From NCBI GenBank assembly GCA_030263595.1, contig SZPG01000059.1:1-32030 (forward strand): DNA of 32,030 bases, given 5' to 3'. Each line of letters opens with the position of its first letter. The first letter of the stretch is position 1. This stretch comes from Chloroflexi bacterium CFX6. GTDB lineage: Bacteria; Chloroflexota; Anaerolineae; Anaerolineales; Villigracilaceae. This document shows positions 1-8,550 of the stretch, one piece after another. The position numbers were made by a program, and so were the translations under genes. The notes beneath the pieces are model-generated. The model worked only from the letters and a program-made list of their open reading frames with translations. It ran no database searches and was not told where the DNA came from.

Positions 1-27
1 CAGACTAACGACTATCAGACTCTCAAA

Positions 28-1161
28 CTACCCCAAATGCATCGGCATGATCACGTGCAAAAAGTCGTCATCGCCGACGGGCTTCACCACCCCCGGCGCG
101 TTCGGCGCGGACGTTTCCAACGCGACGTTCGGAGTTCTAATTACTTCCAACGCTTCGCGCAGGAACTTCACGTTGAACGCGATCAGCAAGCCGCCGCCGT
201 CCACCGTCGCTTCGACGATGGTCTCGTTCTTGCCCGTCTCCTCGGAGGTGGCGGAGATTTCCACCTCGCTGGGCTGCAACTCGCCTTGCGACGTTTTGAT
301 GTTCAAGCGCGCCACGTTCGAACCTTCGCGGGCGAAGATCTCAGCCTGCTTGCACGCCTTCAACAAGGAAGCCGTCGAAACCAGCGTGCGCGACTTGTAC
401 GAGCGCGGAATGATCTGCTGGTAATCGGGGAACGTGCCGTCAATCAATTGCGAAACGACCTCCACGTCCTTCACGCGGAAGATCACCTGACCGCGTCCCT
501 TCGGCAGGACCATGTAGATCGGCTCCTCGCCGTCGGCGGCGACGCGCGCCAACTCCTTCAAGGCTTGGGCGGGGACGATCGCCGAAACAGGAGCAGGCGC
601 GGGCGCGGCAAGAAGCGCCTTCCGTACCGAGAGTCTGAATCCGTCCGCCGCCGCCATCGTCATCTTATCCTTTTCCACCTGCACCAGCACGCCCATCAAC
701 ACGGGACGCGCCTCGTCCGTCGAAGCCGCGAAGGCAACCTGGTGGATCATCTCGCGAAAATCGCCGACGTTGACCTGCACCGCGCCCTCGAGATCCGGCA
801 CGGGCAGGGGCGGGAACTCCTGCGCATCAATGCACTTGATATCGTTCGTGGACGTGCCGCCGCGCACGTTCAACGTCTGCGTTTGCAGATCGAGTTTCAA
901 ATTCACCTGATCGCCCGGAAGCGTGCCGACCAAATCAACGAACGTGCGCGCGGGAACGGTCGTCGAACCTTCCTCCTCGATGCGCGCGGGAATCCAGCAC
1001 GTGATCCCCAATTCGAGATTCGTGGCGGAAAGCCGCAAACGACCTTCGTCGGTCGCGACCAACACATTCGCCAGCACGGGCAGCGTACTGCGCGGTGAAA
1101 CAGCCTTTGAAACAATTCCCAAACCACGGGCTAGATTTTCCTGAAGCACAGTCACTTTCAT
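28..1161 (-). CDS. dnaN: DNA polymerase III sliding clamp, beta subunit
   Basis: This 377-residue protein is the ring-shaped processivity clamp that tethers DNA polymerase III to DNA and serves as a docking platform for repair proteins. The length matches the family (about 365-380), the start is the typical MKVTVLQENL, and the C-terminus ends in VIMPMHLG, close to the usual VMPMRL. The pattern of three similar domains is consistent with the whole sequence. The start is set by a GAGGAG ribosome binding site six bases before the ATG. In many bacteria dnaN sits next to dnaA; here the upstream neighbour on the same strand is a membrane protein, so this is not an obvious origin region. Nothing is broken or unusual. 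Function is known from the family, not inferred from context. Confidence 0.97.
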   Translation of the reverse strand: MKVTVLQENLARGLGIVSKAVSPRSTLPVLANVLVATDEGRLRLSATNLELGITCWIPARIEEEGSTTVPARTFVDLVGTLPGDQVNLKLDLQTQTLNVRGGTSTNDIKCIDAQEFPPLPVPDLEGAVQVNVGDFREMIHQVAFAASTDEARPVLMGVLVQVEKDKMTMAAADGFRLSVRKALLAAPAPAPVSAIVPAQALKELARVAADGEEPIYMVLPKGRGQVIFRVKDVEVVSQLIDGTFPDYQQIIPRSYKSRTLVSTASLLKACKQAEIFAREGSNVARLNIKTSQGELQPSEVEISATSEETGKNETIVEATVDGGGLLIAFNVKFLREALEVIRTPNVALETSAPNAPGVVKPVGDDDFLHVIMPMHLG

Positions 1162-1212
1162 GGCGCGTCTCCTCGATTATTGATGATAGCCCACATATTT
1201 TACATCATAAAC

Positions 1213-1245
1213 AAGTGACAGTCACTCTAAAAGCGACCGTCACTT
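1213..1245 (-). terminator. Probable terminator after the DUF5671-like gene
   Basis: On the minus strand AAGTGAC and GTCACTT can pair as a 7-bp stem just past the stop codon at 1250, followed by GTTTAT. An inner GTGACTGTCAC is also self-complementary. It separates the membrane-protein gene from dnaN downstream. Confidence 0.5.
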
Positions 1246-1249
1246 CACG

Positions 1250-3136
1250 CTAAAAACCCGTAACCAGCGATATGCCAAACGCCAGCAACATCAACAACAA
1301 CTGCAACGCGAACAACGCCGCAAAGACATACGCCACGATCGTCCACGCCGAACGCGTCGGTTTCTTCTTTTGGATTTCCTGACCCTCCGCCAGCCTCCGC
1401 ACCGATTCCGCCGCCTGCGCCGCGTCCTCCGCCCACACGAGATTCTGCGCTTCATCCTGGACGATGATCCTGCTTTCGCCAAATGAGCGGATCCACTCCG
1501 GGGCGTTTGCCGCCAGGCTTCCGCTCAGGATGAGGGCGTTGAAATCGCCTTCCGGTTTTTTATCGGGCGTTGCCATCGTGACCTGTACCTTCGAGCCGGA
1601 CTTCACCAACGCGGCTTGGACCGAATCCGCGAGCCCGCCTCCCGAGTCGATGATCAACGCCGAGAACGCGCTTTGCTTCTCCGCCAGCGCATCCGCCATG
1701 GACGCGCCGTCCGCGCGCAAAACATTCAGGTGATAGATCAGCACCACACTGAACAGGAACAGCAATTGGATGGTATCGAGCAGGTCGTTTACGAAATTGC
1801 TTCCCGCGTCGCCGGTCAGTGCAACGCGGATGAGTTGATAGACCAAGCTCACCGCCGTCGCCATCCCGCCAATGACGGAGCCGAACAACGCGAGATAGAG
1901 ATACGTCTTGCGAAGAACTGACCTTCGCGCGTGATCTCCCATCTCTCCGATAGCCAGCGCCTCGGCTTGCATCGGTCGCCAGGTCATCAACCAAAGAGGC
2001 AAACCGACGATAAGAGACGAGATCGCTGCGGCAAGACTGTTGGAATCGCCCATGAAAAACGACCTGCTTGTCGCAACGTCAATGATGAACGAAAGCAGGG
2101 TCGCAACGCCCACAAACGAAACGACCAGCCCGATGAACGCAAGGATGTAGTAATAAAGCCGCTTCATCCCTGCCTGGCGTACCTTATCGCTGATCGCTTC
2201 GATGTGACGATTCAGCCAGCGCCCGTAATACGCCCAGATCAACCCCAACGGCACGCCGACCGAGATCGGTCCGCCGAGTTGATGAACGAAGTATTGGACG
2301 GTCCAGTCCGTGCCAAGCAAACGCGTGACAAGGATGTTCACCGTCATTGAAGCAGTTGTGACGACTGTGACGACTCCGCCGAGGGCGAGCAGGTAGAGAA
2401 TGCCGAGGCGCAGGTTCGAGCCCATTTCCGCGGGATCAGCCAGGGAGTCCTGAATGACGCGCCACGAATACACCCACACCGGAGTTCCGACCACGAGCAA
2501 CGCCGTCCCGTTGACGACCACCTCGCGTCCCATCTCTCCCAAAATATCGCCGGGGATGTAAATGAGGAAACGCAAGATCTGCTGCGCGCCGAAGACGGTC
2601 ATCAACAGACCGTAAAGCATCCAGATATAGCGATACAGGCGGCGGACTTCGGAGAAATTTTCCTTGTCTCGAAATGTCCCCCACTCGCCGCGCAGGATAC
2701 TCCAGAAATACGCCGCCACGACCCCGTTCATAAGGATCGCAATCAGGTTATCGGCGAGGGTTTGGTTCCTGAACGCGCTGAAGGCGCGCGCAACCCCAAG
2801 CCCGGCGCTTTGGACGAGGGCGCGGTCAAGGAACGATAAAAGGTTTTGCAGGACGGGAATGAGCGTGGCGAGCAATATGGCATACAGGAAGACCGCGCGT
2901 AATGTGGCTTCCTTCTCCTCCTCTTCACGCGCGGATGCCCTCTGCGCCCACAGCCAATGGATCAGGAAGATCGGCACGCCGACGAGGATGAGAGCCAGCG
3001 CCTGCGCCAGCGCGTCCGCCCCGCCGGAGATGGTCCGATCCACGATGGAGCGGAGCAGACCGATCAGCCCCCACACGACCACCTCGACGCTGATGAAGGC
3101 GACGAGGTAAAAATAAAGACGGCGGATGGATTTCAT
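1250..3136 (-). CDS. Multi-spanning membrane protein with DUF5671-like repeats
   Basis: This 628-residue integral membrane protein has no assigned function. It contains about five repeats of one unit: a basic-aromatic lead (RRLYFYLVAF, RRLYRYIWML, LRLGILYLLAL, MKRLYYYILAF, RKTYLYLALF) that starts a hydrophobic helix, followed by one or two more helices and a motif like GxPxWLxxW (for example GVPIFLIHWLW, GTPVWVYSW, GLPLWLMTW). This is the pattern of DUF5671-type membrane modules. A soluble stretch (about 480-590) follows, then a final hydrophobic helix. The start at 3136 has a weak GAGGA box nine bases upstream and is preceded by a palindromic repeat. It lies on the same strand as the NTF2-like gene upstream and may be co-transcribed with it. 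The repeat count is my reading by eye. Confidence 0.75.
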   Translation of the reverse strand: MKSIRRLYFYLVAFISVEVVVWGLIGLLRSIVDRTISGGADALAQALALILVGVPIFLIHWLWAQRASAREEEEKEATLRAVFLYAILLATLIPVLQNLLSFLDRALVQSAGLGVARAFSAFRNQTLADNLIAILMNGVVAAYFWSILRGEWGTFRDKENFSEVRRLYRYIWMLYGLLMTVFGAQQILRFLIYIPGDILGEMGREVVVNGTALLVVGTPVWVYSWRVIQDSLADPAEMGSNLRLGILYLLALGGVVTVVTTASMTVNILVTRLLGTDWTVQYFVHQLGGPISVGVPLGLIWAYYGRWLNRHIEAISDKVRQAGMKRLYYYILAFIGLVVSFVGVATLLSFIIDVATSRSFFMGDSNSLAAAISSLIVGLPLWLMTWRPMQAEALAIGEMGDHARRSVLRKTYLYLALFGSVIGGMATAVSLVYQLIRVALTGDAGSNFVNDLLDTIQLLFLFSVVLIYHLNVLRADGASMADALAEKQSAFSALIIDSGGGLADSVQAALVKSGSKVQVTMATPDKKPEGDFNALILSGSLAANAPEWIRSFGESRIIVQDEAQNLVWAEDAAQAAESVRRLAEGQEIQKKKPTRSAWTIVAYVFAALFALQLLLMLLAFGISLVTGF

Positions 3137-3152
3137 GATGTTCTATCCTCCC

Positions 3153-3219
3153 GTCATTGCGAGGAGAGCTGGTGGTCGAGTAGCGAAGCGTACCGAGACC
3201 CAGCCCTCCTCGCAATGAC
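3153..3219. repeat. Palindromic GTCATTGCGAG repeat, copy 1
   Basis: A 67-bp element with terminal inverted repeats GTCATTGCGAGGAG and CTCCTCGCAATGAC sits between two minus-strand genes. Two more members of the family, 80 bp each, lie at 8024-8103 and 13294-13373 (the latter inside pyrD). No coding capacity of its own. Confidence 0.85.
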
Positions 3220-3227
3220 ATGGTTGA

Positions 3228-3704
3228 TCAGGGTTTCGGCGGTTCCGAATACCAACTGTAATCCCAGAAGTTATAAGCGGGCATGAACGATATCTTCCAC
3301 GCGCCGCTCTGCCTTACCAGGATGGCGCGCTGCACGTCGCGGTAGCCCGAAGAGAACAGGTCGCCTGGGTTATAGATCTGCGTCACTTCAACCGACGCCT
3401 GATCGCCGTCAATTTCCGATACGCCTATATCCACAGCCGCGTTTCCGGGGTTTGCATACCCGTTCAAAAACGGACGCCTGAACTCCTCGTACGTCGGCTT
3501 GTACTCAACGTCCGCGAGATAACCATAAGCCCTCTCGTAATTCTTGTTGATCAAAGCCAGGACGTAATTGTGAACGACGCCCTCGGGCGCGTCATCCGAT
3601 ACGTAGGTCAGCGCATCCTGCCGCGTGAAAAAGACAGCCAGCGCAACCGCCACCAAAACCCCGATGCCGATCAAAATGCCCGTCAGAAAACGGTCTTGTT
3701 TCAT
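3228..3704 (-). CDS. Membrane-anchored NTF2-like protein
   Basis: This 158-residue protein has one N-terminal membrane segment (residues about 8-25, GILIGIGVLVAVALAVFF) followed by an extracytoplasmic domain. The domain begins with APEGVVHNYVLALINKNYERAYGYL, runs through a region that pairs mutational input with a conserved fold, and ends in an AILVRQSGAWKISF strand typical of NTF2-like or DUF4878-like cone folds. Such domains usually bind small ligands or partner proteins; no catalytic role can be read. The start at 3704 is chosen because GGAGG lies six bases upstream and the hydrophobic anchor follows at once; a longer open frame upstream has no such support. It precedes the DUF5671-like gene on the same strand, separated by a palindromic repeat. 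Confidence 0.65.
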   Translation of the reverse strand: MKQDRFLTGILIGIGVLVAVALAVFFTRQDALTYVSDDAPEGVVHNYVLALINKNYERAYGYLADVEYKPTYEEFRRPFLNGYANPGNAAVDIGVSEIDGDQASVEVTQIYNPGDLFSSGYRDVQRAILVRQSGAWKISFMPAYNFWDYSWYSEPPKP

Positions 3705-3842
3705 GAACGCCTCCGATGTTCGATTTGATTGTAGTGGTTTTGAGACGAAAAAACAAGCGGGGAAGTTTCCCGCCGCTTGAAACGACGCCCCATTCCCTGT
3801 ATACTCGACCCACCGCGGCAGAACGCGCGCATTGGTTGTGAA

Positions 3843-5507
3843 ATGTCCTCGAATCCCCTCCGCTTTCAGTCTGCCATTCAAGACTTCCAGTCCGCGCGCC
3901 AGCGCGCCGCCGTGCAGGAGGTTCTGGCGCGCTTCACGGGAAAATCGGCGCGGCTCCTTTCGTATGACGACGTGGCGCAAAAGTTGAAACTGCGCGCCCG
4001 TTCCGAACGCGGCATTCAAAACATTCCGCTCGACGCCATCGTGGGAAGCGTGGGGCGTTACACCGATTTCACGCGCACCTTCCTGCCCCGCCGCGGGGAA
4101 GATCAACACCGCTGGGCGGGCGTCAAAACCGCCATGGAAAAGGGCGAGGGCTTGCCTCCCATCGAAGTCTATAAGGTCGGGGAGGTGTATTTCGTGGTGG
4201 ACGGCAATCACCGCGTCTCCGTTGCGCGGCAGGAGGGTTTCAAAACCATCGAAGCGCGCGTCATCGAATACAAAACCGACGTGCAACTCACGCCCAACGT
4301 CCAGCCCGACGACCTGATCATCAAGTCCGAATACACCGACTTCCTCAAAGAGACGCGCATCCACGAGATGCGCCCCAACGTGGATCTGAGCGTCACCACT
4401 TGCTGCCAATACGAAAAGCTGACGGATCAGATTCGCGCCAGCCGGGAACTGTTGCAGGAAGAGAGCGGGCAGGACGTCACGCTTCAGGACTCCGCCGCGT
4501 ACTGGTACGACAACCTCTACCTTCCCCTCGCCGAAGCCATCCGCGACCGCGGCTTGTTGCGCTGGTTCCCCGACCGCACCATCACGGATTTATACATCTG
4601 GATCTCGGAGAACCGCGCCGCCCTCGAGGAGGAACTGGGGTGGGAGATCCAGTCCGACGCCGCCGCGACAGATTTGATCCTGGAAAGAAGCGTCAAATCC
4701 AAGCCCGGCAGTTGGCGCAAAGCGCGGACGATCACACGCTACACCGACCGCCTCTTTGCCGACATTCTCGTCCCTTTGAGCGGGTACGCCGAAAGTTGGG
4801 ACGCGCTCGACCAGGCGATTCTCATCGCCCAACGCGAGAACGCCAAACTTCACGGTTTGCACGTTGTGGAAACGAAGGGCGATGCCGAAAGCCCGGAGGC
4901 GTTGGGAGTCAAAGCCCGCTTCGACCAGACCTGCAAAGAGACGGGCGTTGACGGAAGCCTCGCGATTGACGTGGGCGACATCACCGGCAGGATCTGCGAG
5001 CGCGCCGTGTTGACCGATCTGATCGTTGTGAAGATCATGAATCCGCCGGGCGCGGGCGTCTCCGCGTTATCCTCCCCGTTCCGCACGATCATCAAAAAAT
5101 CATCGCGCCCACTGTTGACCGTTCCTCGGCAGGCGACCGGATTCAAACGCGCCCTTCTCGCTTACGATGGGAGCGAACGCGCCAGGGAAGCCCTGTTCGT
5201 CGCCGCTTATTTCGCCGAGACCTGGAAAACAGAGTTGATCGTGTTCACCGCGCTGGATGGAAGAAAGGTAACGGCGGATACACAGGACCACGCCCGCCGT
5301 TATCTCGACCTTCACGAGGTGGAGGCGGAATACATCCTCGGCGAACGCGGCGCAATGGACGCTTTGAAACAGACCAGCGAAGAAAAAAAGATTGATCTGG
5401 TCTTCATCGGCAGTCACGGCGGGACCGCGCTTCGGCGGGTGTTCGTTGGCAGCGCTCTGGATTACATGTTGAGGGAATCCAGGTTCCCCGTCTTCGTTTG
5501 CCGTTAG
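3843..5507 (+). CDS. ParB-like N-terminal domain fused to two universal-stress domains
   Basis: This 554-residue protein joins two unrelated parts. Residues about 60-140 resemble a ParB/sulfiredoxin-type nuclease-like domain, with LPPIEVYKVGEVYFVVDGN followed by HRVSVA (D120, H123, R124). Residues about 320-554 form two tandem universal-stress (Usp) domains; the second ends with the nucleotide-binding signature GSHGGTALRRVFVGSAL (G-x2-G-x9-G-S). The first Usp copy has a degenerate loop (MNPPGAGVSALSSPFRTI). Usp domains bind ATP or AMP in stress responses; the ParB-like part may bind DNA or a nucleotide. The start at 3843 gives MSSNPLRFQS; an in-frame ATG at 3777 lies in the divergent intergenic region. 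No strong ribosome binding site is visible. The function of the fusion is unknown. Confidence 0.75.
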   Translation: MSSNPLRFQSAIQDFQSARQRAAVQEVLARFTGKSARLLSYDDVAQKLKLRARSERGIQNIPLDAIVGSVGRYTDFTRTFLPRRGEDQHRWAGVKTAMEKGEGLPPIEVYKVGEVYFVVDGNHRVSVARQEGFKTIEARVIEYKTDVQLTPNVQPDDLIIKSEYTDFLKETRIHEMRPNVDLSVTTCCQYEKLTDQIRASRELLQEESGQDVTLQDSAAYWYDNLYLPLAEAIRDRGLLRWFPDRTITDLYIWISENRAALEEELGWEIQSDAAATDLILERSVKSKPGSWRKARTITRYTDRLFADILVPLSGYAESWDALDQAILIAQRENAKLHGLHVVETKGDAESPEALGVKARFDQTCKETGVDGSLAIDVGDITGRICERAVLTDLIVVKIMNPPGAGVSALSSPFRTIIKKSSRPLLTVPRQATGFKRALLAYDGSERAREALFVAAYFAETWKTELIVFTALDGRKVTADTQDHARRYLDLHEVEAEYILGERGAMDALKQTSEEKKIDLVFIGSHGGTALRRVFVGSALDYMLRESRFPVFVCR

Positions 5508-5570
5508 AGTCGTTTCGTCCGGGATGCAGCTGAGCTGCCCCCGACTTTGATATACTCAGTACTTCACGAG

Positions 5571-5608
5571 AGCGCGTAATCGGCGTTCTCTTACGCCGAT
5601 TTTGCGCT
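5571..5608. other. Hairpin between the Usp-fusion gene and the M3 peptidase gene
   Basis: AGCGC-gt-AATCGGCGT and ACGCCGATT-tt-GCGCT form a stem of 14 pairs with one internal mismatch pair and a 6-base loop. It lies 64 bases after the Usp-fusion stop. No T-run follows directly, so it may be a processing or regulatory hairpin or a repeat remnant. A -10-like TATACT occurs at about 5551-5556. Confidence 0.5.
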
Positions 5609-5759
5609 AGAGAGCGCAACCTACCCAAGGTTTTCGTGATCTACTGATACTTGATTCGCCATGCAAAATGCCGCAACATGCTTCGCAATGTCGCTGTTCA
5701 GCAAAAGGCGATAGCGCAAAGTACGCCGCGTTACAAGGATCTTCAAAGGAGAAAAAGAC

Positions 5760-7562
5760 ATGACCGTTTCCGTCCCTCGCTGGGATATGACCAACGTCTA
5801 TCCCTCGCTCGATTCGAAGCAGTTCAAGAACGCCGCCAAGAAATACAAGTCCTTGCTGGACGAACTGGAAGCCTTCTTCAAGAAAGCCGCCAAAGCCGAC
5901 TCAAAGACCGACCCGAAGAAACTCGGCAAACTGCTCGGCGAATCCGTGGATCGCTTCAACGCGCTTTATGAACTATCAGGCACCATCAATCCCTACATCC
6001 ACGCCTTCGTCACCACCAACTCGCGGGATAAGGAAGCCATGCGCGCCCTCTCGGAATTCGAGCAGATGTCGGTGCAGGCGGATATCCTCAACACCAAATT
6101 CAGGGCATGGGTCGGCAAGCTGGGCAAGTCCGCCATCCAGAAAGCCGCAAAAACGAACCCTTCGGCAAAGTCGCATGAATTCGCCCTATTGGAAAATGCG
6201 GAACAATCCAAATACCTGATGAGCGAGGCGGAGGAAGCCCTCGCCGCCGAATTGACCTTGAGCGGCGGCAACGCCTTCGGCAAACTGCAAGGGACGGTCA
6301 CCTCGCAAATGACCGTTGACTTCGAACTGGACGGCAAGACCGAAAAGATGCCGATGCCCGCGCTCATCAACCTGCGCTCGCATCCCGACGAAGCCACGCG
6401 CCGCCGCGCCTACGAAGCCGAGAACAAAGCCTGGGAAGCAGTCAAGGAAACGTTGACGGCTTGCATGAACGGGGTCAAGGGCGAGACGTTGACCCTCGAT
6501 AGAAAACGCGGACGTGAGGACGCCGTCCACGCCTCGCTTGATTTCGCCCGCATTGACCGCGCCACCCTGGAAGCCATGCTCGGCGCAATGAAGGATTCCT
6601 TTCCGATGTTTCGCCGCTACTTCAGGCACAAGGCAAAACTGCTCGGCAAGGATAAACTCGCCTGGTGGGACCTCTTCGCCCCGATGGGCAGAACCGACAA
6701 AGTCTATTCGTGGGACGAAGCCTGCGACTTCATCGTCAGCCACTTCAACAAGTTCTCCCCCGAACTCGGCGCCTTCGCCAAGCGCGCCTTCGACGGAAAC
6801 TGGATTGACGCCGAACAGCGCGAAGGCAAGCGCGGCGGCGCGTTTTGCATGGGCGTGACAGGCGTGAAGGAAAGCCGCATCCTCTCCAACTTCGACGGCT
6901 CATTCGACCAGGTCAGCACGCTGGCGCATGAACTCGGTCACGCTTTTCACAACGAGTGCGCCTGGCAGGCAGGCAAGACCCCGATCCAAAAAAGAACGCC
7001 GATGACGCTGGCGGAAACCGCCTCCATCATGTGCGAGACCATCATTACCGAAGCCGCGCTCAAAGAGATCGCCGATCCGCAGGAGGAGCTGGCTGTGCTC
7101 GAAGCGCAAACCCAGGGCGCGAGCCAGGTGGTTGTGGACATCTACTCGCGCTTCCTCTTCGAGAAGGAAGTCTTCGAGCGACGCGCCAAAGCCGAACTTT
7201 CCTCCGACGAACTGTGCGAGATCATGGAACGCGCCCAAAAAGCCGCCTACGGGGACGGACTCGACGAGAGTCGCCTGCAAAAGTACATGTGGACGTGGAA
7301 GCCTCACTACTATTCGAGCGGCTTCTCGTTCTACAACTACCCCTATGCCTTCGGTCTCCTCTTCGGCACCGGCTTGTACGCCATCTACCAAAAGCGCGGC
7401 GCGGACTTCGTCCCGGAATACAAGCAACTGCTCGCCTCCACCGGCGAAGCGCGCGCCGCAGGCCTCGCCGACAAATTCGGCATCAACATCCGCACCAAAA
7501 AGTTCTGGGCAGACAGCCTCGCCATCATCGGCAGGCGCGTGGATCGGTATTGCGAGTTGTAA
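5760..7562 (+). CDS. M3 family oligoendopeptidase (PepF-like)
   Basis: This 600-residue cytosolic zinc metallopeptidase cleaves short peptides. The catalytic HELGH motif is at residues 390-394 (zinc ligands H390 and H394, general base E391), and the third ligand is expected in the downstream LAETASIMCET segment. The C-terminal WKPHYYSSGFSFYNYPYAFG segment is typical of the M3B oligoendopeptidase clade and carries substrate-binding His and Tyr residues. Length matches the family. The start is supported by an AAAGGAG box eight bases before the ATG. It stands alone between a hairpin-containing spacer and a palindromic repeat. I leave the symbol blank because clade assignment (pepF versus other M3B groups) needs a tree. 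Confidence 0.93.
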   Translation: MTVSVPRWDMTNVYPSLDSKQFKNAAKKYKSLLDELEAFFKKAAKADSKTDPKKLGKLLGESVDRFNALYELSGTINPYIHAFVTTNSRDKEAMRALSEFEQMSVQADILNTKFRAWVGKLGKSAIQKAAKTNPSAKSHEFALLENAEQSKYLMSEAEEALAAELTLSGGNAFGKLQGTVTSQMTVDFELDGKTEKMPMPALINLRSHPDEATRRRAYEAENKAWEAVKETLTACMNGVKGETLTLDRKRGREDAVHASLDFARIDRATLEAMLGAMKDSFPMFRRYFRHKAKLLGKDKLAWWDLFAPMGRTDKVYSWDEACDFIVSHFNKFSPELGAFAKRAFDGNWIDAEQREGKRGGAFCMGVTGVKESRILSNFDGSFDQVSTLAHELGHAFHNECAWQAGKTPIQKRTPMTLAETASIMCETIITEAALKEIADPQEELAVLEAQTQGASQVVVDIYSRFLFEKEVFERRAKAELSSDELCEIMERAQKAAYGDGLDESRLQKYMWTWKPHYYSSGFSFYNYPYAFGLLFGTGLYAIYQKRGADFVPEYKQLLASTGEARAAGLADKFGINIRTKKFWADSLAIIGRRVDRYCEL

Positions 7563-7593
7563 CGCAAACGCACATCAGCACACAAGTACACAC

Positions 7594-7651
7594 GTAGACA
7601 GGTAAACAGGTGTGTACCTGTGTTACCTGTGTTACTTGTTTACCTGCCTAC
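7594..7651. repeat. Palindromic ACAGGTAnACA repeat, copy 1
   Basis: Arms GTAGACAGGTAAACA (7594-7608) and TGTTTACCTGCCTAC (7637-7651) match over 14 of 15 positions as inverted repeats, with internal ACCTGTGTT repeats in the loop. A second copy is at 18438-18497 and a half copy follows the icd fragment near 29789-29812. This copy fills the gap before the VOC gene. Confidence 0.8.
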
Positions 7652-7658
7652 TTACACC

Positions 7659-8024
7659 ATGACCATTCTCTCCATCAACCACGTTCAAATTGCGATGCCC
7701 GCCGGCGAAGAGGAAACAGCCCGCGCCTTTTATGGCGATCTCCTCGGCTTTACCGAAATCTCCAAGCCGCCCGAACTTGCCAAACGCGGCGGCGCGTGGT
7801 TCCAATCCGGCGAGGCGCAACTTCACCTCGGCGTCGAAAGCGATTTCCGCCCGGCGCGCAAGGCGCATCCCGCCTTCCTCGTGGACAACCTCGAAGCCAT
7901 TCTCGAAAAGGTGCAGCGCGCGGGATACGAATGGGACCAATCCCAGCCTCCGTTGAAGGGATACAAACGCGCGCACATTTACGATCCGTTTGGGAATCGA
8001 ATTGAACTTATGGAAAGAAAGTAA
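7659..8024 (+). CDS. VOC (glyoxalase/bleomycin-resistance) family protein
   Basis: This 121-residue single-domain protein has the vicinal-oxygen-chelate fold: first strand ILSINHVQIAMP with the metal-ligand His in NHVQI, the helix segment ETARAFYGDLLGF, and the closing YDPFGNRIELMER with the metal-ligand Glu. Members bind a divalent metal and act as isomerases, dioxygenases or binding proteins; the substrate cannot be read here. No ribosome binding site is visible because a palindromic repeat abuts the start. Another repeat begins at its stop codon (8024) and separates it from the cupin gene. Family assignment is strong; the specific activity is unknown. Confidence 0.88.
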   Translation: MTILSINHVQIAMPAGEEETARAFYGDLLGFTEISKPPELAKRGGAWFQSGEAQLHLGVESDFRPARKAHPAFLVDNLEAILEKVQRAGYEWDQSQPPLKGYKRAHIYDPFGNRIELMERK

Positions 8025-8103
8025 TGTCATTGCGAGCGCTTTTTGCGAAGCGATCTCCTCCGTAGTTGGGGATTGCTTCGGGCTGTTGCCCTCGCAATGA
8101 CAC
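8024..8103. repeat. Palindromic GTCATTGCGAG repeat, copy 2
   Basis: An 80-bp element starts at the last base of the VOC stop codon and ends as CTCGCAATGACAC. Inner arms include GCGAAGCGATC and GATTGCTTCGGG. It is exactly as long as the copy inside pyrD. It contains an in-frame ATG (8097) upstream of the cupin start. Confidence 0.88.
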
Positions 8104-8111
8104 GTTCACTT

Positions 8112-8426
8112 ATGAACACGCCTCATGTCACCCCCTGGGCTGGTCCGACAGCCCCAACCGAATCCACGCTGAGACGGATCATGGCGGACGAAGGTCTCAG
8201 TCCCTACGCGTGGTCGAACGGACCGCGCGACGTGTATGCGGCGCATACGCACCCCTACAACAAGGTCATTTACGTGGCGAGCGGTTCGATCACCTTCGGC
8301 TTGCCGGAACTCGGGCAGAAACTCGTTCTCAAAGCGGGGGATCGCCTCGACCTGCCCGCCGGTGTCGTCCATGATGCGGTGGTCGGCGCGGAGGGAGTCC
8401 TCTGCCTGGAAGCGCACAAAGGCTAA
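8112..8426 (+). CDS. Small cupin-domain protein
   Basis: This protein of about 104 residues is a single cupin barrel. It shows AAHTHPYNKVIYVASG, which carries the first metal-binding cluster (two His, with Lys or Glu in the usual third position), and GDRLDLPAGVVHDAVVG, which carries the second cluster with its His. Such small cupins bind metals and sugars or act as sensors; the substrate is unknown. The start is uncertain: ATG 8112 gives MNTPHVTPW, while an in-frame ATG at 8097 lies inside the preceding palindromic repeat and would add five residues. No ribosome binding site is visible for either. Confidence 0.82.
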   Translation: MNTPHVTPWAGPTAPTESTLRRIMADEGLSPYAWSNGPRDVYAAHTHPYNKVIYVASGSITFGLPELGQKLVLKAGDRLDLPAGVVHDAVVGAEGVLCLEAHKG

Positions 8427-8471
8427 GGGGACAGAATCAGGTTCCGGTTAAGAATGAAGCGGGGCATCCAA

Positions 8472-8503
8472 ATAAAAAGACGCGTTCATCGTGAGCGCGT
8501 CTT
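8472..8503 (-). terminator. Intrinsic terminator of gdhA
   Basis: On the minus strand AAGACGCG and CGCGTCTT form an 8-bp stem followed by TTTTTATTT, about 45 bases past the gdhA stop. Between stop and stem lies a small cluster of GATCACTG repeats (8505-8545). Confidence 0.8.
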
Positions 8504-8550
8504 CCGATCACTGCCGACTGATCACCGATCACTGATAACTGGTCACTAAC

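Noticed and set aside
37..1098. 353-residue plus-strand frame across dnaN
   Set aside because: It is the antisense shadow of dnaN; composition is low-complexity Arg/His-rich and no motif is seen.
3705..4409. Long N-terminal extension of the NTF2-like gene on the minus strand
   Set aside because: It runs antisense to the ParB/Usp gene and skips the good ribosome binding site and signal anchor at 3704.
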